A DNA stretch of 64,000 bases, from positions 4,106,501 through 4,170,500 of the forward strand of contig JBBELK010000329.1 in the NCBI GenBank assembly GCA_037783545.1, written 5' to 3'. The stretch is from Henricia sp. BOLD:AAB3569. Taxonomy: Eukaryota; Echinodermata; Asteroidea; Spinulosida; Echinasteridae. Under the pieces are notes generated by a model. It saw nothing but the letters and a program-made list of their open reading frames with translations, was not told where the DNA came from and did no database searches. The position numbers and the translations under genes are program-made. Positions 11,927 to 21,300 of this stretch are shown piece by piece. Position 1 is the stretch's first letter, and every line of letters begins with the position of its first letter.

Positions 11927-12190
11927 AGGCCATTTCGACATTTTCGCGGCCATTTTGAAGGAGGTGCAGATAGCGCCCTCAAGCGCCGCATGTGCGTGCA
12001 CAAAACATATCTAAGGCGGCTTCGCGCACTGGATACAACTTCGCAATTAATTTTTTTAGACTAATTAAATCGATCGCAGTGACAAAAAAGCTGATTGATG
12101 ATGATTCTACATAAATATTTCTTATATTACAGTTGAAAAAATCCAAACAAAACGTTCCTATGTCTGAAGAAATCGATTTTTAAGGCCCCT
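11927..12190 (+). repeat. ISL2EU-type left TIR
   Basis: 264 bp inverted relative to 16996-17259, with no mismatch seen by eye. It includes the GGCGGCTTCGCGCACTGG block that is amplified as tandem units in the decayed copy at 31703-35388. Confidence 0.9.
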
Positions 12191-12602
12191 CTTTATCTTC
12201 CAATTTCTCCCTGCTTATATTGTAGGGCAACCTGCTACTGTTTTTTTTCAAGTAAATTTCTTTGGAAATGAAGTTTCTCTGAGCACTTATCACAGAAGTA
12301 TATGTGTTATATAAAAAAAACAGGTTTCATATTAGTTCACATCAAGAAAGGACAAAAATAACCCTTTCGATAATTATTTTAGCAAAATAAAATTGTCAAC
12401 ATTTCTGATAACTTATTTCACCCTCAGGCTATTTATAATTATTACCATAAAATATTATCTTTTTCGTGAAATTTCTATTGGCAGACCGTCTTGTTTCTGT
12501 TAACCCGATCATGATTATTGGAGCAAATGATAAAGATTTTATAAAAATGTTAAAAGAAAAGTTACATACTACAAAGCAGTGTGCTCTTTGCATCTTGTGT
12601 AT

Positions 12603-13982
12603 TTAAACCTTTAAAGGTTTCTTCAAATTTGTAAGTGCAGCGCAAATTCTTACAACATCATCCATGATAGGTAGGTACAACAGGTTTATTTCAGTCCTGA
12701 GAAACCTGTAGTCCTTTAGTCTTTTTATCGCTTGCTCGACAAAAATTCGACAGTTTGCGATTGTTGAAGTGCTCCTCACATCATCTTCGGTCATTTGGTT
12801 TCCTTTTGCGGCACTTGGTGGAATGGCTAGTCTGCACCCGTGCATTGCCAAGTCTGTCTTGATCTTAAACCCTCTATCTGCCATGACTAAGTCGCCTGGT
12901 TCCAAAATATCCAAAAAGCCTGACTCCCGTACAATGTGTACGTCACTTGTACGGCCACCCCAAAGATTTGATATCCAGGTAATAGATCCATTCGGCTGAA
13001 TGACTACCAGAAACTTCACTGTCGTGTGGTGCTTATAATTACTCCAGAGAATGGCTTGTGTATCCAGAGAGCTTGGTGTGTCAGTAAAAAGTTCTGTGCA
13101 GTCAATGATGCACCTAACGGCTGGGTACAGTCTCTTGAAACATTCAGGCAATGTTGAGCGGACCTCATCTTTCGTTGGCCAAATAATAAGCGCACTGAGT
13201 TCCTTTGCCAACAACTTTATCCACGTTGTGAATATCGACGACACGGTACTGGTTGAAATATTGAAGCGATGGGCCAAGTCCTCCTGTAGAAGCCCAAGGC
13301 GAAGTTTCATGAGCACCATGAAAAATTCTGTCTCCATGGATAACTTTCGGTTGCCATGCTGACTGTACCTCATAGGTACTTCTTCCTGTGAATATGAGTG
13401 TTCATCGTAGACGTGTTTGGCAGCTCTATTACGTTCTAGGCCCCTCCAGTAAGTCATTCCAGCAGCGACGGGCGAGAGATGTTCGTATAACATTTTGAAA
13501 AGAGCGGCACTAGGTAGTCCAGTGTAGAATACGACATCAGCATCCCTGGTGAATGTCTCAAACGTAATACATCCACATGTCTGCACAATTCTTTCTTTGC
13601 CACCCTCATTGGTTTCGTCATCCGCAGAATCGTCAGATGCATTATCTTCAGATTCTGTCGTCTTTCTTTCAAGTGTCCTTCGTTGCTTCTTTCTTGGGGA
13701 CGGTCCTATGTTTTCAGCTTCAGTGAGGTACAACGTAGGATCCGGGTTTTCCTTGGTGGGACATCCATCGGGAAAATGATTAGAACAAACTTTTGTCCAC
13801 GTCTTTCCTCCCTCGAAGACTCGGCCCTTGCTTACCAGATGATTCCATCTTCTTATCTTGGCTTCATCAGTCGGGAAACGATGAAACGTCATCTTCTGGA
13901 CATGACTCCTTATTAGATACCTTTCAGGATATCGCGCATCATTATTACAACCTCCAACGACGCAACGGTCATGCTTACCCAT
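12603..13982 (-). CDS. THAP-DDE transposase of ISL2EU-type element
   Basis: A 459-residue, single-exon, uninterrupted ORF. An N-terminal THAP zinc finger supplies C7, C12, C66 and H69, with W46 and a F70-P pair, and should bind the element ends. An acidic, low-complexity linker follows (about 95-130). A helix-turn-helix-like region at about 213-258 (KLSMETEFFMVLMKLRLGL and onward) precedes a DDE_Tnp_4-like nuclease core. Likely catalytic residues are D294 (CIIDCTE), D369 (VMADRGF) and E416 (FVEQAIKRLK). It is transcribed away from the YqaJ-type gene, with about 830 bp between the two starts. All expected catalytic residues are present and there is no frameshift, so it could still be active; activity itself is inference. 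Confidence 0.88.
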   Translation of the reverse strand: MGKHDRCVVGGCNNDARYPERYLIRSHVQKMTFHRFPTDEAKIRRWNHLVSKGRVFEGGKTWTKVCSNHFPDGCPTKENPDPTLYLTEAENIGPSPRKKQRRTLERKTTESEDNASDDSADDETNEGGKERIVQTCGCITFETFTRDADVVFYTGLPSAALFKMLYEHLSPVAAGMTYWRGLERNRAAKHVYDEHSYSQEEVPMRYSQHGNRKLSMETEFFMVLMKLRLGLLQEDLAHRFNISTSTVSSIFTTWIKLLAKELSALIIWPTKDEVRSTLPECFKRLYPAVRCIIDCTELFTDTPSSLDTQAILWSNYKHHTTVKFLVVIQPNGSITWISNLWGGRTSDVHIVRESGFLDILEPGDLVMADRGFKIKTDLAMHGCRLAIPPSAAKGNQMTEDDVRSTSTIANCRIFVEQAIKRLKDYRFLRTEINLLYLPIMDDVVRICAALTNLKKPLKV

Positions 13983-14264
13983 GCTGTTTAACTATCAGTT
14001 GTAGTGCCGGAGTTACTGTTGCTGTATAGTCGAAATGTTAACGTTACATTTTCTGTAGTAATTCACTCATGCGCGTGTCTCCGGCCAAGCGGGAATGGTG
14101 TCTGGACCCAAAACCTAAAACTATTTTCTTTGATACCCGCGTCTGAGATTTGGGAAGGGAGAGTGAAAGTTTTGCCTATACTTGTACTTTTTCGATGACG
14201 CGGACACCTCAAAGAACACAACTGTTAACGCAACTATTTATTTGTCGACCGATCTTGAACTTTC

Positions 14265-14600
14265 CCACCATTTCAGACACGAGAGAATTCAGAGGCTGCC
14301 GACGCAGCTGCTTAAAAAACACAACGTTTATTTACCGAATGATCATCTTTCCCATTATTATAAACACGAGAGAATCAGAGGTTGCCGACGCGGGCTGCTC
14401 AAAGAACAACTTTTATTTTCCGAATGATCGATCCTCTTTCCCACTATTTTAAACACGACAGAATGGGAGGTTGCCGACGCGGGCTTTTATTTACCGATTA
14501 ACTTCCTCACAGTTTCAAAGACGAGAGAATCAGAGACCGCCGACGCGGGCTGCTCAAAGAACAAAACTATTTTGTCGGTCGATCAAATAAAACTTTTTAT
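14265..14600. repeat. Four-unit degenerate tandem array, about 85 bp
   Basis: Four units each contain a block like CACGAGAGAATCAGAGGTTG, then CCGACGCGGGCTGCTCAAAG, then a T-rich part with TTTACCGAATGATC. Units are diverged and one lacks the CTCAAAGAACAA part. Its position between divergent genes suggests promoter or transposase-binding repeats (inference). Confidence 0.7.
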
Positions 14601-14693
14601 CCATTTCAAAGAAAAGTTTGCAAAACATACATTTGGAGTTCAAAGACCAGCATTAACCTTGAAGGAGACAGGCGTCACGGTGAAAACATTAAG

Positions 14694-14754
14694 TGCATGC
14701 ATCCACAACGTGTAAAATACTCATTGAGTGCTTTACACGTTGTGGATGCATGCA
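14694..14754. repeat. Perfect 23-bp hairpin upstream of YqaJ-type ORF
   Basis: Arms 14694-14716 and 14732-14754 are exact inverted complements (core GCATCCACAACGTGTAAA) around a 15-nt loop. It lies 58 bp before the ATG at 14813. It could act as a transcript hairpin or a protein-binding palindrome, or be a tiny inserted MITE. Confidence 0.85.
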
Positions 14755-14812
14755 GGTTTTTATTTGTTGGGAGTTTCTTTTGCACAGGTGCGTTAATTAA
14801 AGGACCATCAAC

Positions 14813-16744
14813 ATGTCATATCGTCGATATGAAGATTTTGTGCATATGAGTACGACTGGTTTGAAGGATTATTTATCCGTTAGGGGACTTAAAACGTCTG
14901 GAAGGAGGGTTGAATTAATTGCAAGGGCGTTTGCTGCATGGGACATGGAACTGCCAATCAAAGCTACCGCTAAAGAACTTAAAACCAGATTGGACAGTCA
15001 ATATGCAGAAAGAATAAAGAAGACGGGAATACGAGACCCAAAGACTATTTCAGCAGATCACTGTTCAGAAGAGGAAATAATGTGGCCTAAATTAGATACT
15101 GGACATATTTTCTCCTATATCCTTCGCGTAAGGGACTATGATGAAGAATATATTGGCAAGTATAAGGACCAGAAAGCATATTCGTATTGGATAAGTGGAT
15201 TCGTCGGGACGGTGCGATCTTACAAAGAAGGCGGGAAGATTTATCTTTTTAGTAGCGTCACTGCCTCCCAGGCGATGAACGAGAAGCATGATTGTTGGAT
15301 TGTTGTAAGCGAGACGCCGATTCTTAGAGTGGAAACGTGCTTTTGCGAATGTATGGCTGGAGCATCGCAAACCTGCAACCACGTCATTGCTGTGCTGTAT
15401 AAGATCGAGTACGCCCATAGTCATAGGATTTCTGATCCCGCATGTACCTCGAAGCCATGCGAATGGAACCGATCTACACAGAGGCCAGTAGAACCTAAAC
15501 AAATACGAGACGTTGTTGTAAGAAAAAAACTGAGGACGAAAGTAGAAAAGAAAGGTCAGGAAGACACGGAAGAGAGCAGAAGTGCCGCGCTCATGGATTT
15601 TGATCCCAGGCCACCGTTATTCAGGCAGATGGCCGGTGAAAGACTGTCTTCGTTGTATCAGAATATACAATCTGTGCATCCAGAGGCTGTGGTTCTTAAA
15701 TGCATTAAATCAAGTCAACCTCAAGAACTTAAAGGAGGAAATTTGATTTCGATTGCCAATAACATCGCAGACAAGCAAACGGACGATGAGGGCAAAATTC
15801 GGGTTTTGTTGGAGGAGATGGTACTGAGTGAAGCTGACACTAGGAAAATTGAGGAACAGACCCGTGGACAAGCTAATAATCCATGTTGGAAGGAATACAG
15901 AAAAGGAAGAATCACAGCGTCAAAGATACATACAGTTCACACTAAAATGAAGACAATCACTAAATCGACAGCGGCGAGCAGCAAAGTACGCATCACACCA
16001 CTTGTTGATTCCATCATTAACGGAGGACCTGACATCAGCCACATACCGTCTGTAAAGCATGGTATTACCCACGAAGGTGACGCTTTGAAGTCGTTCATAG
16101 CGCTGGAAGCCCAAAAGCATCAAAGATTTAAAACATCGAAATGTGGTCTAATTGTCAACAGGAAGAAGAGCTACCTTGCGGCATCACCAGATGCGTTGAT
16201 GCACTGTGATTGTCATGGTGTCTCGACCATTGAGATTAAGTGTCCGTCTAGTATCAAGGACAGCACGGTTAAAGAAGGAGTAAAGAAATGCGACTTTCTC
16301 CACGAGATCGACGGAGAGGTGAGATTGAGGCAAAGCCACAAGTATTTCACACAGATCAACATTCAGATGGCTCTAGCAGAGGCTAAGCAGTCTTATTTTG
16401 TTGTCTGGACTGAACAGGGCACATCCGTAGAAAAGATACCTTTCGACAAGCAACATTATGAAGACGTTGCAATGAGCGCAACAGTGTTCTTCAAAACGTA
16501 TGTGTGCCCTGTACTCTTGCATATCAAGGACTTATACTTTTGTGGCACTTGTGATAAACTATTGCTGGACGCCACTGAGATAAAGGAGGACGAAAGAGAC
16601 ACGATGGAGAGCATCCAATGTGACCTGTGCGACGTATGGTTCCATTTCCAGTGCCAAGGACTAACATCTGACGACGATTTAAGTGACGTCACCTGGATCT
16701 GTATGACGTGTTGTGCTTCTGCCTCCAACGATACAAAGGCATAG
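14813..16744 (+). CDS. SAP-SWIM-YqaJ-PHD protein of ISL2EU-type element
   Basis: A 643-residue uninterrupted ORF. Domains in order: a SAP-like DNA-binding helix pair (about 12-46, GLKDYLSVRGLKTSGRRVEL); a SWIM-type zinc motif (about 176-190, CxC then CNH); a YqaJ/lambda-exonuclease-like nuclease (about 362-560) with GITHEGDAL, SPDAL and IEIKCP supplying the acidic and lysine residues of a PD-(D/E)XK core; and a C-terminal PHD-like finger (about 578-640) with CGTCD, CDLCDVWFHFQCQG and ICMTCC. I recall YqaJ partners of ISL2EU transposases from family knowledge. The role in transposition is unknown; end processing or repair is a guess. A decayed copy is at 32480-33185 on the minus strand. Confidence 0.88.
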   Translation: MSYRRYEDFVHMSTTGLKDYLSVRGLKTSGRRVELIARAFAAWDMELPIKATAKELKTRLDSQYAERIKKTGIRDPKTISADHCSEEEIMWPKLDTGHIFSYILRVRDYDEEYIGKYKDQKAYSYWISGFVGTVRSYKEGGKIYLFSSVTASQAMNEKHDCWIVVSETPILRVETCFCECMAGASQTCNHVIAVLYKIEYAHSHRISDPACTSKPCEWNRSTQRPVEPKQIRDVVVRKKLRTKVEKKGQEDTEESRSAALMDFDPRPPLFRQMAGERLSSLYQNIQSVHPEAVVLKCIKSSQPQELKGGNLISIANNIADKQTDDEGKIRVLLEEMVLSEADTRKIEEQTRGQANNPCWKEYRKGRITASKIHTVHTKMKTITKSTAASSKVRITPLVDSIINGGPDISHIPSVKHGITHEGDALKSFIALEAQKHQRFKTSKCGLIVNRKKSYLAASPDALMHCDCHGVSTIEIKCPSSIKDSTVKEGVKKCDFLHEIDGEVRLRQSHKYFTQINIQMALAEAKQSYFVVWTEQGTSVEKIPFDKQHYEDVAMSATVFFKTYVCPVLLHIKDLYFCGTCDKLLLDATEIKEDERDTMESIQCDLCDVWFHFQCQGLTSDDDLSDVTWICMTCCASASNDTKA

Positions 16745-16995
16745 TTGGTAAGTGGACATTTTTGTCCGGAGCGGGTCACATTATTTATAATATTTCAATG
16801 CCAAAAAATATTGACGTTATAAAATCATTGGTTTTCTTTTACCACTATATTCTCTCTTTTCGAAACTGTTCCCACTTTTAAACAAGACTGACTTATGTAA
16901 TCAACCTTAAGAATAACCGAATTTTTGCCGAGAAAATAATGAGTCCATTCCAATAAACTTTATTGGAAGAAAAACCATGAATAGGGAATGAGAAA

Positions 16996-17259
16996 AGGGG
17001 CCTTAAAAATCGATTTCTTCAGACATAGGAACGTTTTGTTTGGATTTTTTCAACTGTAATATAAGAAATATTTATGTAGAATCATCATCAATCAGCTTTT
17101 TTGTCACTGCGATCGATTTAATTAGTCTAAAAAAATTAATTGCGAAGTTGTATCCAGTGCGCGAAGCCGCCTTAGATATGTTTTGTGCACGCACATGCGG
17201 CGCTTGAGGGCGCTATCTGCACCTCCTTCAAAATGGCCGCGAAAATGTCGAAATGGCCT
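16996..17259 (-). repeat. ISL2EU-type right TIR
   Basis: Inverted partner of 11927-12190, ending CGAAATGGCCT at 17259. The AT duplication follows at 17260-17261. Confidence 0.9.
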
Positions 17260-17261
17260 AT

Positions 17262-17741
17262 TTTGACAATGCGTTTGTTGGAGCCACATGTAATTGTGGA
17301 ATGTGTTATTTGGGAAAATACATGTACATGCATATTACCGTTGGTTGATATAACAGGGTGTAGCATAAGCCCTTCCTGCATTTAGACATCAAATATTCTT
17401 TAAATGATACAGTTGCTAATGTGTCTATGTTGTATTAGCACAAGGTTTATAGGTCAGAGTTGGTAGACTTGCATCAGTCCATACACTTACATGCACATGC
17501 ATGGGTTAATGTAAACATTGCTTTAATCATTTCTTCTTGCATATTTGAGCTATGGTTAAGCCTAAATGTTACACAATCACTAGGTAATTTCTTGTGACAT
17601 AGCTGTTTTGTTTCTATTTTCATTGCAGTTAATCTGTGCCTAATCACCATGTACGGCTACGTAAGTTTGTAACAGAAGTCGGTACTACAATAAAGTTTCT
17701 GGATTTGCAGCACAGCATTGTCGTTATCTTTGGCAGATTCA
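17262..17741 (+). repeat. BEL 5' LTR, right part
   Basis: 480 bp continuing the LTR after the transposon. It ends GGCAGATTCA and matches 24365-24844 with one difference seen (CACATGTAATT versus CACATTTAATT). It contains AATAAAG near 17690, a likely polyadenylation signal of the element. Confidence 0.92.
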
Positions 17742-17762
17742 TCATTAACGTTTACAACCAGG

Positions 17763-18320
17763 ATGGATAAATGGGCAGAATATCATGCCACGCAGGGGGC
17801 TACAGGTCACGAACATGAGACACATGACACACACAGTGAAGATGATGCTTTACATGAAAGGTCGAGGGCAAGAATGCAAACAGAAAAGGGGCTTGCCTAC
17901 CTAAAGGACATGAAAGCAAAGCGTGTGTCACAGTTGTTCAGGCAAATAAAGTTAAAAACTGAAATGCTTGAACATCTTATGTATGATAAGCACGACCAAG
18001 GTGAAGTTCGAGCTGAATACAAGGAATGGTTGTCATTATACGAGGACTTGCTCAAACAGTACAGCGAGTACTGTACCTTGCTGTCTGAGGAAGAACTACA
18101 GGAGTATATGGAAAACATATGGGACAGTAAAGATACATACCTGAAGAACTTTAAAGTGTATTACTCCGACTGGGAAGCTACCCGTTCACAACTGGAGCAA
18201 GACGTTGGAAAACAAAGCAAGCAACATCATACTCAGAACATTGAAAACATGACCAGCATGTCACGCATGAGTGGAAAAGGCTCAAGAGCTTCCATTGCCA
18301 GCGCTGTATCATCAGCATGA
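17763..18320 (+). pseudogene. BEL gag N-terminal segment, ends at in-frame TGA
   Basis: From the ATG at 17763 this frame encodes about 185 residues, starting MDKWAEYHATQG. They are rich in charged helical sequence and were not assigned to a named domain. The frame is the same as the long ORF that follows; a single TGA at 18318-18320 separates them. Either the copy is disabled by one nonsense mutation, or the stop is normally suppressed as in some retroelements. The simpler reading is a nonsense mutation, because related elements I know of lack a stop there. Confidence 0.75.
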
Positions 18321-18347
18321 CTCAAAGCGGAACAAGAGAAAGCAGCT

Positions 18348-21300
18348 TTGGGAGCAAGAATGAAGGCACTAAAGAGAAAACAAGAGATAGAGATGGCTAA
18401 ACTGAAATTGCGACTGGAAGAAGAGGAACTGAATTTGACCACAGAACTGGACATTGTACAGGCAAAGGAAAAGGTTTTGGACGGTTATGAAGTGCAGTCA
18501 TATCCATTTTTAATTAGGGATTCAAATTCAGATAAGCAGTTAAATAATGATGTGTTCATTGCAGCACAACAGAATAACCAATCAGACTGGGTAGACCAGA
18601 CAAATAATGGTCAATCTGCACTAAATGTGGATGCTCATTGTTTTGGACCAGAGAGTCATAACCAGATTTGTAGCGCACAAACACATAGTAAACAGAGTTG
18701 TATTAATTCACCATGCCATAGTAAAATTGTATCAGTGCCATTGCATGTAAATAACCCTTCTGTTTCAGGAGAAGGTAGCAAAACTAATGAGCATTGTGTC
18801 AACCGAAGTGAAAGTGCCATGTCAGGGGACAACATTCTTCTCGCTGTTGTCAGGCAACTAAAAAGACCAACCCCTGAGATCAAGCGTTTTAGTGGGGAAC
18901 CTACAGACTACCGAAAATTCATACGGCAGTTCAACACCAAGGTAACAGTTCACACTGAAAATGATGATGAGCGAATGAGTTATCTGGAACAATTCACTAA
19001 TGGAGAGGCAAATAAAGTTGTCTCTGGTTTTAGCCATCTTCCTGCTGAGCAAGGATACCCCGCCGCCCTAAAAGAATTGGAGTCTAGGTACGGAGACGTG
19101 CAACTCATGGCACACTCCTTCATCAAGAAAGCACTCGAATGGCCATGTGTTCGTCCTGACAACCCCAAGGCACTTGATGAATTCTCAATTCTGCTGGTTG
19201 AATGTGAAAATGCTGTAAAATGCATAGAAGCTGTGAAAGTCCTTGAGTACCCCGACAACATGAGGAAGTTGGTGGGGAAACTACCATTTTACCTCCATGG
19301 CAGGTGGAGAAACGTCGTTTGGCAAACTACAGACAAAGGCGAGACTGTCCAATTTAGTCAATTGGTTCGGTTTGTGAAGATGGAAGCAAAGAAGGTGATG
19401 GATCCGATGTATGGCAGAGAGGCACTGAGCCAAGATGTGAAAGGCGCAGGTGCAAAGATTGTCACCAAGAGCACAAATCGTTCAAAGGGTAGTTTTGCAA
19501 CAGAAGTTTCAAGTGGCGAACCCGGGCAAAAAGGGCGTAACAGAGATAGCTACAACAGGTCGACAGCAGATAGATCAGACAATAAAGAAACAAAGAGGGC
19601 GTGTATATATTGTAATGATACCAGCCATCTAACTGATAAGTGCAAGCGTCTGTCTAGTCAGCCTTTGTCAGAAAGGACAGAGTTTGTAAAAACCAAGGGT
19701 CTATGTTACGGATGTCTTAAGCGTGGTCATCAGAGTAAAGAATGTCGCTATAGATCTACTTGTGACATTTGCAAACGTCGACACCCAACCAGCCTTCATG
19801 ATGAGAACAGAGTTCCCAACCCTGAGTCAAAGCCTAATCCAGATGGCATAAGTAGAGAGTGTGCAAATTTTACAAAGCGCTTAGGTGGAAATACGAGGGC
19901 CGGTACACATGGTCAGTGCACCATGGCAATTGTACCAGTTAAAGTCAGATTGAGAAATGGTATCAAAGCTGTACAAACGTATGCATTCATGGATCCGGGA
20001 AGCACCGTAACCTTCTGTAGTGAGAGTCTTGCACAACAGTTGGGCGCAAGTGGCCCACGTAAGTCCATTACTTTGGACACCATGGGAAAGTCCTACTCCA
20101 TGAAAACGTATCTCATCGATGGACTTAAAGTCACCGACTTGGACATGAAGGATGAGGTTGATCTTCCAACCACGTACACCAAAGGCACAATTCCAGTTTC
20201 CCAGCACCATATCCCAAAGACTGATGATATCTCCAGGTGGGACCATCTTAAAGACATCAGCCTGCCAGAAATAAATGCAGACATTGGACTCTTGATTGGC
20301 AACAATGTGCCAGATGCCTACACCCCGTTTGATCTGAAAACTGGTCCTTCGGGTAGCCCTCATGCTGCAAGAACTAAGCTTGGCTGGGTAGTTTGGAATG
20401 TGATAAGAGATGGTGAACAAATACAGTGTGACAAAGGTTGCAGTTTTTCTGTAAACAAGGCTGAGGTCACAGCAATAACAGAAGTAGAACAGCTGAAACA
20501 TCTGGACAGACTAGTTAGAGAGACCATCAATATGGACTTCCCCGAGAGACTCATCGATGACAAGAAAGAGCATTCTCAAGAAGACAAAAGATTCCTGGCA
20601 TCGGTGAACAAGTCTATCTTTCACAAAGACGGTCACTACTGTATTGGACTGCCTTTCAAAGCAGAAGATGTAAAGCTTCCCAATAACAAGTCTATGGCAG
20701 TAAAGCGCCTTGGCAGCCTAAAACACAAGCTACAGAGAAACAGTGAATTCAAAAGTGACTACAAAGAGTTCATGTCAAAGATGTTGAGCGAAGGATATGC
20801 TGAACGAGTCCCAGAAGAAGACCTACAGCGGACAGATGGAAAGGTGTGGTATATTCCGCATCATGCAGTTTACCATCCTCGCAAGCCCAATAAGATTAGA
20901 GTGGTTTTTGATTGCGCAGCTACTTACCTGGGAGTATCTTTGAATGACATGTTACTTCAAGGACCAGATCTCACAAACAGTTTGATGGGTGTACTCCTTA
21001 GATTCCGTCAGGAAGAGATAGCTATAATGGGAGACATAGCCACAATGTTTTACCAAGTACAAGTACCAAGAAATGACCGTGACTGCCTCCGATTCTTCTG
21101 GTGGCCGAATGCAAATCTTAAAGATGACCCGGTTGCGTATCGCTTGAGAGTCCATCCCTTTGGAGCAGTGTCGTCGCCGAGTTGCGCAAGCTTTGCTCTA
21201 AAGCAAACTGCAGAGGATAACAGTGGTCTCTATGGAGAGGCCTCATGTGAAGTGGTAAAGAAATGCTTCTATGTTGATGATTGTCTTGTCTCTGTTAGCC

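Larger units (their letters stand above)
13983..14812. promoter_or_regulatory. Divergent intergenic region of ISL2EU-type element
   Basis: This gap separates the two divergently read ORFs and must hold the upstream signals for both. It contains a four-unit tandem array (14265-14600) and a perfect 23-bp hairpin just before the YqaJ-type start. No TATA box is called with confidence. Confidence 0.6.
11927..17259. mobile_element. Intact ISL2EU-type DNA transposon
   Basis: A 5333-bp element with 264-bp terminal inverted repeats (11927-12190 and 16996-17259), identical by eye, starting AGGCCATTTCGACATTTTCG. It is flanked by AT at 11925-11926 and 17260-17261. The uninterrupted 3' LTR of the host BEL element shows a single AT there, proving a 2-bp duplication. 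It encodes a THAP-DDE transposase leftward and a YqaJ-domain protein rightward, both uninterrupted. Two-gene organisation, 2-bp duplication and long TIRs match what I know of the ISL2EU/IS4EU superfamily. That name is from family knowledge, not a search. Confidence 0.88.

Noticed and set aside
19881-20501. 206-codon minus-strand ORF
   Set aside because: Antisense shadow of the BEL polyprotein.
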